Made by a program: the position numbers and the translations under genes. Positions 1 to 8,440 of a DNA stretch of 53,596 nt are shown one piece after another. The stretch is from positions 1-53,596 of IMG/VR virus record IMGVR_UViG_3300035698_019603; one strand, written 5' to 3'. The DNA is from a virus. The notes beneath the pieces are model-generated. The model did no database searches and was not told the DNA's origin. It saw only the letters and a program-made list of their open reading frames with translations. Each line of letters starts with the position of its first letter. Position 1 is the stretch's first letter.

Positions 1-1888
1 AAAGATTGATTACCTGTACATTACCATTATCCCAATCGATAGTTTGAACAACACCAGCAGGAGTACTAGTAGTAGATAGTAATGACCCTACCTGTCCATC
101 AGCTTCTACGTTACCACCAGTCGTGACTTTGAATTTACTCACAGTCGCAACCTGCAAATCCATCAACAGCTGCGCGCCCGTGCCGACGCTGGTCTCGGTG
201 CGATTGACGTGCAGGTCAGTGCCCGACGCTGCGTTGGTTGATGCCCACTCAGGTTGAACGCTGAGCCCGTATTGCTGGACGCCATCGCCGGTCATTTCGG
301 CTGCATTAGTGTCGATAATCACCATCGCGCCGCCAGCGGAAGAGTTATCAGTCTTTTGCCGCAAAATTCCCCCTGTGCCGATACCTACGACCATCCCCCC
401 CGCAGATACAAAGAATTGGTTTGTGAGGCCGCCGAACTGCACCTGCCCGCTGCTCCCGATATCCAAAACAGCCCCATCAGCCCCGGCGAGAGTCAACAAT
501 TTCATCGTGTCGGCAACACTAGCATCTAGGATAACACCAGCTGTTCCAGCAGAGTCAGTGATCTTCAAATAGCCATCAGTAGCTCCAACAGAGAGCTTGG
601 TTGACGACGCCCGAAGTTGGAAATCTCCAGTCATAGGCCTTGTGCCATCAATAGGTAATAGGGCTGGATGGTCATCATCTCCAAGACCAGTTAAACTACC
701 GTGGTCTGTAGTAGACAATGCTACTCTAGAAATATTCTCACTACGCCAGTCTACGTAATCATCACCTTCTTCTGTGGTGACAATCCGCGCATTTACTGCG
801 CTAGCATATGCTAGATTAGTTTGAAAAATAACAGTAGCAACAGGACGAATTTCTGGAAATAGAACATCATCTAGAATCAATGACTGAACTTCAACTTGAG
901 CACCAGCTCTAGCCAATTTCTTGGTAGCATACTCAGCTTGTCCCATAATTGCTATCATTGGAGTATCTTTTTCTGTAGTAGCAAAAATGTGATAAAGAAC
1001 AAAATCTCCATTACTACCTACTTCAGTCAATTGCCAGTTAGGAGCAGAATATTCATTGAATGCTAGTCTATCTGCATTAGTTCCATCAAAGGTACGTACA
1101 GAAAATCCTGCTTCTGTATACTTGTTCCAATCACCAGTACCTGTCATATAATAGATAGGAAGACCAGTTCCAGCAGCAACAGCGGCAATCGTTATTCCTA
1201 AATCTTCGTCAGTAACCGTACCTGTATCAACACCAAACTGAGCATCAGCAGTAGCACCTGCAGCATTTGCATTGATGGTGTTCAATCCTAGCCCTGATAT
1301 ATACCTTAAACCTTCTGTATAGTGAAGATAGAAATGAGTAATAGGAGCCATGGCTTTACCATGACGTTCTTCGCCTACATAAATAGCTTCTGCAGCAGAT
1401 ACATCCCAATATACAAAAGATACAAGACACTTATTAATTAAGATATCCGACATATCAGTAACAGTTGGATTAGCTAGAGCTGTAAGAGTAGTACCGTCAT
1501 AATAAATAGCATGCACACCTTCTGCGGTGTTATCTATTTGGACCGTATCTCCTGTTGTAGTGTATTTTACTCCAGCAATCCAGTATTCAAACGAAGCGCC
1601 TGTAGGCTGAATAGAGAGTGTATAATCTGGTAATGTATCGGTCCACGTGAGTGTGGATGTGCTTCTTAAAGCAAACCCGTTTTGGTCCCAATCTTCTCGT
1701 GTCGTATAATGTTCGTGGTCATCATCATCAAGTCCGCTTATTGTGCCATGATCAATATCTGATTCAATAAAATGAATAGTAGTATCAGCCATATGGGCTT
1801 CAGGATCACCGCCTTCAAGTTGGTCATGAAAAATATTGTGAAGAGTAATCCAACTTCTGGCCTCTTCATTAGTTGGTATCTTAGCCAT
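1..1888 (-). CDS. Tail-fibre-like structural protein, C-terminus outside window
   Basis: The frame is open from an ATG at 1888 to the left edge, so about 629 N-terminal residues are visible and the protein is partial. The start overlaps the stop of the preceding gene (TAATG). Two copies of a DHG-x-x-x-GL-x-DDDH motif are visible, near residues 46-58 and about 390-405; this motif recurs in phage fibre and appendage proteins and often sits in trimeric shafts. The rest is rich in Gly, Thr, Asp and short beta-like stretches with no enzymatic motif. Bases about 160-510 are clearly more GC-rich than the rest of the gene, suggesting a recombined segment. Fibre role is inferred from the motif and from its position downstream of the capsid genes. 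Confidence 0.6.
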   Translation of the reverse strand, partial: MAKIPTNEEARSWITLHNIFHDQLEGGDPEAHMADTTIHFIESDIDHGTISGLDDDDHEHYTTREDWDQNGFALRSTSTLTWTDTLPDYTLSIQPTGASFEYWIAGVKYTTTGDTVQIDNTAEGVHAIYYDGTTLTALANPTVTDMSDILINKCLVSFVYWDVSAAEAIYVGEERHGKAMAPITHFYLHYTEGLRYISGLGLNTINANAAGATADAQFGVDTGTVTDEDLGITIAAVAAGTGLPIYYMTGTGDWNKYTEAGFSVRTFDGTNADRLAFNEYSAPNWQLTEVGSNGDFVLYHIFATTEKDTPMIAIMGQAEYATKKLARAGAQVEVQSLILDDVLFPEIRPVATVIFQTNLAYASAVNARIVTTEEGDDYVDWRSENISRVALSTTDHGSLTGLGDDDHPALLPIDGTRPMTGDFQLRASSTKLSVGATDGYLKITDSAGTAGVILDASVADTMKLLTLAGADGAVLDIGSSGQVQFGGLTNQFFVSAGGMVVGIGTGGILRQKTDNSSAGGAMVIIDTNAAEMTGDGVQQYGLSVQPEWASTNAASGTDLHVNRTETSVGTGAQLLMDLQVATVSKFKVTTGGNVEADGQVGSLLSTTSTPAGVVQTIDWDNGNVQVINL

Positions 1889-2244
1889 TACACTGTTTCT
1901 CCCAGAATAGAAACATTGCATGACAAGAATGGAACAACTACATCATTCTCATTAACAGATACACCATCCCAAGTAGCAATAAGAAAATCGCCTGCGTTCT
2001 CTGTAATTGAAGAATAATCACCAATCATTTCAATCTCAGTAACAACTCTATTAGCTCCAGTAGACAAATGATATAACATTCTATCTCTACTGATTTTACT
2101 AACTGCTCTATGAAAAGTATTTCCTGCAACAGCCTCTATTCTTGATGTGCCAATTGAAATACAAATTTCATCTATGGCAATAACTTCGTTTGCAGCGTTT
2201 CTATATGTTCGTAAAACTGAACCTAATTGTCTCGTTGAGTTCAT
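1888..2244 (-). CDS. Small putative structural protein
   Basis: 118 residues; the ATG at 2244 follows a good Shine-Dalgarno AAGGAGA. No recognisable domain. The composition is mixed alpha/beta without signal peptide or membrane segment. It lies between the Ig-like protein and the fibre-like protein and is translationally linked to the latter by a TAATG overlap, so a virion role such as connector, fibre base or chaperone is plausible but is only inferred from position. Confidence 0.6.
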   Translation of the reverse strand: MNSTRQLGSVLRTYRNAANEVIAIDEICISIGTSRIEAVAGNTFHRAVSKISRDRMLYHLSTGANRVVTEIEMIGDYSSITENAGDFLIATWDGVSVNENDVVVPFLSCNVSILGETV

Positions 2245-2254
2245 GAGATTCTCC

Positions 2255-2992
2255 TTAAATTTTAATCCTTAATGTTTTCCCATCAACTTCAAACGAAGTA
2301 GCCAGGTCACCTTGTGACTTAGTAGTTGCATTTGGATGGTCAGTGGCAGGAATCGTGGTCACCTGAACACTTCCGTCATTTACACTATCTGAATCAATCT
2401 CTTTATTAAATACTACAACAATTTCACTTGTTTCGGTAGAGTGTCCAGTAGAAAGGTCTGCTGGAGTAATAGATACTACCTCAAGTGCGGTATCAGCAGA
2501 TGCTGCCGCTTCGGAATCTGTAGCAGAAAGAACTGAAGATGAAACATCAGATGGTACAGCAATTAACGAACCTGACCCTGCAGTAAACGCAGTAGTAAAG
2601 AACCCTTCAATTTCAGCACCAGCTTCATCAAGTACACCTGCCAAGTTCATTACATAGTCTACAAGAGGAGACAATGGATATGTTGGAGTAAAGGTAACGG
2701 TTGTGTTTCCGGCGATGCCAGTAACTGTCACTCCACCAGCTACAATTCCTTGATATCCAGGAGATTGTAGAAAGTCGTCAACATCACCTTGAGAGACATT
2801 ATTTGGTGAATATAGTTCTAAAAGTCCCGGTCCAACATATTGGTCAGTATCAGGACCTTCGAGGAATATTCCCTCAAGAAGACTGTCTTCATCATAATCT
2901 AAACCTGCAAGGGTTATAGAGGGAGTTGTACCCAACGGAACACCTTGCTGCCCGCTTGCTGGGAAAATGCTGATAATGCTTAGACTAGCCAC
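2255..2992 (-). CDS. Ig-like domain virion protein
   Basis: 245 residues starting at GTG 2992, chosen because GAGGAG lies about 7 nt upstream and no ATG fits. Two repeats of the bacterial Ig-like (Big_5/SbsA type) pattern are seen: an N-terminal one beginning SIISIFPASGQQGVPLG and a C-terminal one reading ALEVVSITPADLSTG followed by an IVVVFNKEID strand with conserved Asp and Ser. Such domains are common add-ons of capsid decoration and tail proteins and often help adhesion to surfaces. No catalytic residues. The gene follows the capsid block and precedes the fibre, consistent with a surface-exposed virion component. Confidence 0.7.
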   Translation of the reverse strand: MASLSIISIFPASGQQGVPLGTTPSITLAGLDYDEDSLLEGIFLEGPDTDQYVGPGLLELYSPNNVSQGDVDDFLQSPGYQGIVAGGVTVTGIAGNTTVTFTPTYPLSPLVDYVMNLAGVLDEAGAEIEGFFTTAFTAGSGSLIAVPSDVSSSVLSATDSEAAASADTALEVVSITPADLSTGHSTETSEIVVVFNKEIDSDSVNDGSVQVTTIPATDHPNATTKSQGDLATSFEVDGKTLRIKI

Positions 2993-2995
2993 AGA

Positions 2996-3646
2996 TTACT
3001 CCTCGAGTTGACTCATCACTTCTGGCGACAAAACCAAATTTTCTTCTTCAATATCGCCTTGTGTGAAAGTCACAACCTCTACATCTGATTCTACTATATC
3101 TGAGACCTGTGTCGACCTACTGTGAGGATCTAATTGATTAAAAATAATATCATCTCCTGATCCAATAGCAGCTGTCACGGAAAGTTCGTGTTTATCTAGT
3201 AGTTTTTCCAGAAAAGAAATTACACCTTTTCTCTTCTTGAGAGACATTTCTAACTCAAGTAACTTGCGTAATCTACCTGGTGAGAGATCACATGCAATTT
3301 TCTTGACAGATGCTACACCTTGACGAAGTAATGCTCTTAAAGGTTTTAGATCTGCCTTAATCGGATCTACCGTCAATGACTTTGCCATTTTGGTAACTGC
3401 ACCCATTTTGATTGGGATTTGTTCCTGTGGAATTGGGGTAACTGGCTGCATAGCTTGAGCCAAAGCTTTGAGACCTTTTTTATCATCTGTTTCAAGAACA
3501 CCACGATTAACATTGTAAAGTAGTTGCTGTTTATACTGATCTGGCAACTGATCAACATCAATCTCATGTACTGTCTCTGCAAACGAAAAGGAAAAAGGAC
3601 CAATAGTACAGAACGGACTCTTCTCTGAGTTTAGTTCAAATATCAT
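2996..3646 (-). CDS. Putative structural protein
   Basis: 216 residues from the ATG at 3646; a start 33 nt further upstream is open but the strong AGGAGA site at about 3651-3656 lies directly before 3646 and decides the start. No known domain was recognised. The central part is Lys-rich and helical, and the C-terminal third is acidic. It is the first gene after the terminator that follows the major capsid gene, so it is probably read either from a new promoter or by read-through. Function unknown. Confidence 0.65.
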   Translation of the reverse strand: MIFELNSEKSPFCTIGPFSFSFAETVHEIDVDQLPDQYKQQLLYNVNRGVLETDDKKGLKALAQAMQPVTPIPQEQIPIKMGAVTKMAKSLTVDPIKADLKPLRALLRQGVASVKKIACDLSPGRLRKLLELEMSLKKRKGVISFLEKLLDKHELSVTAAIGSGDDIIFNQLDPHSRSTQVSDIVESDVEVVTFTQGDIEEENLVLSPEVMSQLEE

Positions 3647-3676
3647 GTTGTCTCCTATTATATATCTGAATCTAGA

Positions 3677-3707
3677 CAAAAAGAAGGGCCCACGGAGGGG
3701 CCCTTCT
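3677..3707 (-). terminator. Rho-independent terminator after major capsid gene
   Basis: Perfect 10-bp stem (AGAAGGGCCC pairing GGGCCCTTCT) with a 6-nt loop. On the minus strand the stem is followed by five T residues. It lies 24 nt past the stop of the major capsid gene, where a strong terminator is expected for a highly expressed structural gene. Confidence 0.9.
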
Positions 3708-3731
3708 CTATTCTATCTAATTGAGCTTATC

Positions 3732-4970
3732 TTAGCTCAAAACGTCGTCAGTTGCACCGATAGCGGCTACGCTACCAGAAACACTAAGTGTGGTCTGTGC
3801 TGGGAGCACAACCTCATTAGCAACAACGTGTACATTCTTCAGAGTAGCAATGCCCTGGCCCTCAGAGAGGATACCCAGACCATAGCGCTCACGCAGTTTG
3901 ATTTTCTTGATATCTACACGAGGATCATCAAACTCTTCAGTTGTCACTTCCTCATCAACAATCAGAACACCAAGTTCCGATGCATCAAACATGTAGATGT
4001 CAGTCAACTTTCTACGTGGGTCGTAATGCACAAACGGACTTACAATGATCATGAACGGAACATTGAAGTAGTTTGGCAAAACAGGTGCTGAGTCAATTGT
4101 CTGAGGATACTGCAACAGGTTAGTTGGACTAAGGCCTGCGGCGTTGCCCCCTGGTGTAATATTTTGTCCACTAGACATACCCAAACCACCAGTACTAGAA
4201 GCATCCCATGGTGCACGACCTGCTGGATTACCAGTCCAAGTAGCGAAGAAGGTACCACCACCATTCTGCATTACAAATGCACGCAATGTAGCGTCCTTAA
4301 CAAACATAGTCCACGTTAGTGGATGCATAAGCAAGGTGTTAGGGAAGAAGCCCTGTGTGATAATTTGTGCATAAGCATCAAACAAATCATCCATGGTCAC
4401 AGAACCATTTCCAGCACCACTCAAGTCACGACCTGTACAGACACCCTTGATCGACGTAGTCGGATTCAAGTTGTCAAATACGGGCACACCCAAAGCACGG
4501 ATGAGATTAAAAATCTTAACCTCTTTATGTCGTGCAAGCGCACGGCCAGCAGCGCGTAGATGCATACCAATTACGTCGAATTGCGAATAACGAATCATCT
4601 CGGCAGTAACCTTAATGGCCACACCTGACTTTCCGATGTTCGCTGTAACAGTAGCTCCACCCATCTGCAAGCCGCGTTCTGGATATTCTTCACCTTCTGC
4701 GATGTCCGCAGCAACCAAGGCTCCAACAGCTGGAAAAGTGATTGTTTGTCCATAAGAATAATTAATTCTCTGGAGTAGACTAGTACCGACCAATAGAGGC
4801 TCTTGGGCTTCCTTGACGATATTAGAAATCACCTTAGGCATCAGCATTGGCGCATTTGGCACCGAAAGAGCATCCTTCAGGGTGATTCTTTCTTCATTGC
4901 CATCCTCGAGTTGGCCATTGTTGCGCCATAGGAACTCAAGTTGTCCGGCATCTTTGATTTCAAAATCCAT
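3732..4970 (-). CDS. Major capsid protein (HK97-fold type)
   Basis: 412 residues from ATG 4970; GGAGG at 4980-4984 gives 9-nt spacing and excludes the in-frame TTG at 4976. An N-terminal segment rich in charged residues is followed by a long beta-rich middle (about residues 60-130, with EGEEYP) and a helix with RHKEVKIFNLI, a layout typical of HK97-fold major capsid proteins of phages that also encode a separate scaffold. The C-terminal part carries the extended beta region ending near DPRVDIKKIKLRERYG. Its position right after protease and scaffold genes, its length, and the strong terminator behind it support the call. The exact family cannot be confirmed by eye. Confidence 0.8.
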   Translation of the reverse strand: MDFEIKDAGQLEFLWRNNGQLEDGNEERITLKDALSVPNAPMLMPKVISNIVKEAQEPLLVGTSLLQRINYSYGQTITFPAVGALVAADIAEGEEYPERGLQMGGATVTANIGKSGVAIKVTAEMIRYSQFDVIGMHLRAAGRALARHKEVKIFNLIRALGVPVFDNLNPTTSIKGVCTGRDLSGAGNGSVTMDDLFDAYAQIITQGFFPNTLLMHPLTWTMFVKDATLRAFVMQNGGGTFFATWTGNPAGRAPWDASSTGGLGMSSGQNITPGGNAAGLSPTNLLQYPQTIDSAPVLPNYFNVPFMIIVSPFVHYDPRRKLTDIYMFDASELGVLIVDEEVTTEEFDDPRVDIKKIKLRERYGLGILSEGQGIATLKNVHVVANEVVLPAQTTLSVSGSVAAIGATDDVLS

Positions 4971-4985
4971 TCCCAAAAACCTCCA

Positions 4986-6218
4986 TTACCTGCTGATCAG
5001 GTTAATTCTCACAACTAGATTTGCAGCGCCTGCATAGTGGATCTTATCGGTCACACCGCCAGTAGCAGAACCTGGCATCTGGTCCATCTGGCCTGCGTAA
5101 GCTGGCAGAGAACCACTAGCATCTGTTGCTAGACTATCGTATGCAGTACGAACTCTCGAAAGAGCATCCTTGTCATAAAGGTCTTCGACCTCAATAACTT
5201 GACCCATGATTGAAGTAAATGTATCAAAATTGTCTGTGGCCCCATCTCCATACACCTTTGGTGTGGCGAGGGTCCAGTTAGAATTTGAATCACACTTCAA
5301 GAAATCACCAGCAGATAGATCACCAACCGCACATGCGAATGAGGATACAGTAGCTGGAGCACTATTATAATGATAATAGGCGATAGTATAAAGGATACCA
5401 CCACCTGGGTCAGCAGCATCATACAAGCTCACAACGCCAGTCACGAGATCGATGTGCCAATCACCAACAGCAGCCAAATCACTTGCTGCGTCTTTTTCTA
5501 CTACAAAAGCTGTAGCAGAATCAGCTTCAGTTCCATCGGCAAAAGCCATTGGAGTACGACCAACAGTATTCTTTGCTACAGGTAAATTACTGACTGCGTC
5601 AAAGGTTGTAATATTGTCCGCATAAGCTGAATATGTCAAACTAGCTGCTGCTTGAGAAGCAGGAACCAAAGGAAGCTCCAAAACATAGTCACAAAGAATT
5701 GCAACTTGATGCTGAAGATTGTGGTTGTGCTGTCTGAAACCTGCTGGATTGAATCCGTCATCATAAGACGAACCGTCACCGGCCCACTGCCAATAAGCAT
5801 ATGGTGCAACAGCAATGGGAGACTTAACATCCATTACCACATCAGTGTCACCCATAAAGCCAGAAACTGTACCAACATTGAATGTACCGATTGCTGCTAC
5901 CAACAAAGTTGCACCAGTACGAACATCCAAAACACCTGCAGCTACATCAGCGGCAGTATATGTAATGGTAGCTGCATCCAAACCATATTGCGCTGGGCAA
6001 ATACGGCCATCATTGTCAGCGGCAAGAATCTTGCCAGGCATAACAACAAAAGGTTCTTCGTAATGTTTATCGGAGAACTGGATAGGTAGCCACGCTGCAG
6101 GCTTAAATTCACCATGTGGTCGAACACCTTCTGAGTGTTCAACAACTGGAATCATATTACCTACGTGATCCCACGCCTTGTGGGGAGTTGTATAGCGATT
6201 AAGACTATCAAAAGCCAT
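4986..6218 (-). CDS. Putative capsid-associated structural protein
   Basis: 410 residues; ATG 6218 overlaps the stop of the upstream protease-scaffold gene (TAATG) and has an AGGAGG site. The sequence is Ala/Gly/Asp-rich with many predicted beta strands and few Lys, as in virion shell or decoration proteins. It contains an aromatic patch (YAYWQWAG, about residue 140) and a His/Asn/Gln-rich stretch after it. No enzymatic motif. It sits between the scaffold and the major capsid gene, where minor capsid or decoration proteins are often found; that role is inferred. Confidence 0.65.
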   Translation of the reverse strand: MAFDSLNRYTTPHKAWDHVGNMIPVVEHSEGVRPHGEFKPAAWLPIQFSDKHYEEPFVVMPGKILAADNDGRICPAQYGLDAATITYTAADVAAGVLDVRTGATLLVAAIGTFNVGTVSGFMGDTDVVMDVKSPIAVAPYAYWQWAGDGSSYDDGFNPAGFRQHNHNLQHQVAILCDYVLELPLVPASQAAASLTYSAYADNITTFDAVSNLPVAKNTVGRTPMAFADGTEADSATAFVVEKDAASDLAAVGDWHIDLVTGVVSLYDAADPGGGILYTIAYYHYNSAPATVSSFACAVGDLSAGDFLKCDSNSNWTLATPKVYGDGATDNFDTFTSIMGQVIEVEDLYDKDALSRVRTAYDSLATDASGSLPAYAGQMDQMPGSATGGVTDKIHYAGAANLVVRINLISR

Positions 6219-7540
6219 TAGTTATTTCCTCCTGTAATTTCAACATCTTCAACACCTTGGGGAAGGAGGCCTTGATCTCGAAGACCTTTCAAATATACTT
6301 CAGCTGCTGGACTACCGCCCTTAGAAAGTCTAAGGTGATAATAACGTTCCTGAATCGTTTTCAAATCTTCGATGCTGATTTTCCTATTTTTACTCGTGTC
6401 CGCAGGCTTCGTTGGATCTTCAACACCTTCAGAAGGCACATTGGACATTCCATCACCTAGCTTATCAGTAATCTTCGCCATGTCAACAACTTCCGTCATT
6501 CTGGCGAGTTCTGATTCAAGTTCACTGTTGCTTAATTTAGTGAAGTCGATCTCTCCATCAACCTTCTGGTCCCGGAGAGCAGTAACAATAGTAAGATGTC
6601 TCTCTTGTACAGTACGGGTTTTCACCGTTTCTGTTACTAAAGAATCTTGTACTTCTTCCAAATCCTTGAAGAGAAGAGCATGTTCTTTCTGAGATGCATC
6701 TAGTCTATCTTGGATTTGACAAATCTGTTCCTCGAGAGAAACAACTTCATCAATAAGGGCAGTTTCGTTCTTGACAATCTTTTCAGAAAAGAGAGCCGCC
6801 TGGAAAGAGTCCTTACCAACCATAGTAGATAATCGTTTCAGAATTCCTTGGAGAGCCATTACTTCGGCGTCTTCCAATGGTGTATCATCTGGAGATGTCT
6901 CATAGCCTTCATTATTCGCAAGAGTCTCAAGAATACTACGCATAGCACGACTATGCTTCCAAGCATCTGCGACATCAGCTTTTGCCTTGACTTCGCAACC
7001 CATAACCTTTGACTTACGTGTAACACAAGCCATAATCTCTGTCTTGGAACCTTCGCCCTTATATGCATCCATTAATCTACGTGTTGCAACTACATGAGCA
7101 ACGTCAGGGACAGGGAAGGTTTTGTCTGGTCCAGAGAAAGAAGACTTAGGAAGTTTGTTTCTCTTCTCTGTAGAGAGTTTGGCATCTTCCAGTTTTTCAA
7201 CCTTCAGCTGTTCGAGAGTGAAATCTCCTGCCTTGAAAGCATCTTGGACTTCCGCCCAAACCTGTTCATACAATGCGTCTGCTTGCTCATCGGTAAGCAT
7301 GACTTCTTCACCAGTGTGGGTAAGAACACGGTCGACAAGATCAACGATCTCTTCCACTACTGGATCATTTTCTTCTGCTATCTTTGCATCAGCAATCTTT
7401 TTTGCCTCTTCAGCTTCTTTGGCTGCTGCATCAATTACGCCCTGTGCTTCATCAGTAATGAGTTCTGCATCAGGAGCGGGAATCTTTACTTCATCTTTGA
7501 TGACAATTTGATCATCTTTCTTGGCTTTCTTTTTTGCCAT
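6218..7540 (-). CDS. Nested in-frame scaffold protein start
   Basis: Within the protease-scaffold gene an ATG at 7540 (MAKKKAKK) is preceded by AAGGAGG with 8-nt spacing, a better ribosome site than that of the full-length gene. Starting here gives a 440-residue protein equal to the scaffold half without the protease. This mirrors the lambda C/Nu3 arrangement, where a nested start yields an excess of scaffold. The product is not proven; the evidence is the exact placement of the site at the domain boundary. Confidence 0.65.
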   Translation of the reverse strand: MAKKKAKKDDQIVIKDEVKIPAPDAELITDEAQGVIDAAAKEAEEAKKIADAKIAEENDPVVEEIVDLVDRVLTHTGEEVMLTDEQADALYEQVWAEVQDAFKAGDFTLEQLKVEKLEDAKLSTEKRNKLPKSSFSGPDKTFPVPDVAHVVATRRLMDAYKGEGSKTEIMACVTRKSKVMGCEVKAKADVADAWKHSRAMRSILETLANNEGYETSPDDTPLEDAEVMALQGILKRLSTMVGKDSFQAALFSEKIVKNETALIDEVVSLEEQICQIQDRLDASQKEHALLFKDLEEVQDSLVTETVKTRTVQERHLTIVTALRDQKVDGEIDFTKLSNSELESELARMTEVVDMAKITDKLGDGMSNVPSEGVEDPTKPADTSKNRKISIEDLKTIQERYYHLRLSKGGSPAAEVYLKGLRDQGLLPQGVEDVEITGGNN

Positions 7541-8440
7541 TCCCTTTTCCTCCTTAGTGTTAGAATCATACTGAGGAAACTGAAGTTGAACCTCATAGAT
7601 TCTGCCTTTATAGTCATCTGCTACTTCGACTTCACAACTATCACCATTACAGTCTAACTGTAATACTTTGGAATGTCTATCAGCAGGGACATTAACAAAT
7701 GAATATTCTTCATAGGTTAGGTCACCGGCAATCAAGAAACACTTGGCCTTGTCATAAATCTTTCCAGGTCTATGATCACAAGGACCGTTTTCAGTCCAAT
7801 CAGTTTTACAAACAGAACAAACGGCACGGTTGGTTGAAGCACCAACTGAGCCTGTGATATATCTTCCATCGATTAATTTTTGAACTGCTTTTGGGTCTGC
7901 AATGTTAGCCAGGATTTGAATGTATCCCAGACCTTCAAAGCTGTTATCTTCCAGAAGACTATCAGCGAACAGATGTCGAACAACATCAACCTGCTGGCCA
8001 AATGTCATCTTACTATTCACAAAATCGCTGATCATGGCATCATTGATAGTTCCAATGAGCTTACCAGCTGAGTTCTTGATCTCCATTCCGTTGTACTTGT
8101 CATGGAGCGAACCAGACGTATCAACGTATTCAGCAGCCAGTACACGACCAACTGGGTCTTGTTCCTGGTCATGATGTAGAAGAACAGGCTTGTTGAAGTC
8201 CTTCGTGAAAGTACTGGCACCCTTAGCCATCCTGTCAGGAAGATAGAGTCTGTTGTTTCGAATAATCACACCAGAGTGTGTAGCGGCAATAGAGACATTC
8301 AAACCACTACCGGCTTGAGGCTGCGTGGGCGCATGACCAGCAGAGAGTACTCCACCAGCATAATCGTCTTTAACCTTACCCCAATTCTTATCTAAATAGG
8401 AAAAGGTTACAAGGTCAGTGAATTTTAGTGTTCCAGCCAT
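6218..8440 (-). CDS. Prohead maturation protease fused to scaffold
   Basis: 740 residues; GGGAG precedes ATG 8440, which lies 16 nt inside the end of the portal gene. The N-terminal ~270 residues resemble the S78/HK97-type prohead protease: PVLLHHDQEQDPVGRV (His89/His90) matches the usual His motif, ITGSVGAST near residue 195 fits the Ser region, and EEYSFVNVPAD near 250 matches the EvSxVxxPAN block. The remaining ~440 residues are Lys/Glu-rich and helical with coiled-coil character, as in scaffold or delta domains. The enzyme would cut the scaffold and the capsid N-terminus after prohead assembly. An internal start allows scaffold alone to be made (see nested entry). Confidence 0.75.
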   Translation of the reverse strand: MAGTLKFTDLVTFSYLDKNWGKVKDDYAGGVLSAGHAPTQPQAGSGLNVSIAATHSGVIIRNNRLYLPDRMAKGASTFTKDFNKPVLLHHDQEQDPVGRVLAAEYVDTSGSLHDKYNGMEIKNSAGKLIGTINDAMISDFVNSKMTFGQQVDVVRHLFADSLLEDNSFEGLGYIQILANIADPKAVQKLIDGRYITGSVGASTNRAVCSVCKTDWTENGPCDHRPGKIYDKAKCFLIAGDLTYEEYSFVNVPADRHSKVLQLDCNGDSCEVEVADDYKGRIYEVQLQFPQYDSNTKEEKGMAKKKAKKDDQIVIKDEVKIPAPDAELITDEAQGVIDAAAKEAEEAKKIADAKIAEENDPVVEEIVDLVDRVLTHTGEEVMLTDEQADALYEQVWAEVQDAFKAGDFTLEQLKVEKLEDAKLSTEKRNKLPKSSFSGPDKTFPVPDVAHVVATRRLMDAYKGEGSKTEIMACVTRKSKVMGCEVKAKADVADAWKHSRAMRSILETLANNEGYETSPDDTPLEDAEVMALQGILKRLSTMVGKDSFQAALFSEKIVKNETALIDEVVSLEEQICQIQDRLDASQKEHALLFKDLEEVQDSLVTETVKTRTVQERHLTIVTALRDQKVDGEIDFTKLSNSELESELARMTEVVDMAKITDKLGDGMSNVPSEGVEDPTKPADTSKNRKISIEDLKTIQERYYHLRLSKGGSPAAEVYLKGLRDQGLLPQGVEDVEITGGNN

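Noticed and set aside
254-572. Plus-strand frames in the fibre gene
   Set aside because: Opposite an open minus-strand frame with fibre motifs; they result from the GC-rich patch.
7094-7657. Plus-strand frame of 187 codons in the protease-scaffold gene
   Set aside because: Antisense to a well-supported gene, with biased composition (Phe/Leu/Cys) typical of the reverse of Lys/Glu-rich codons.
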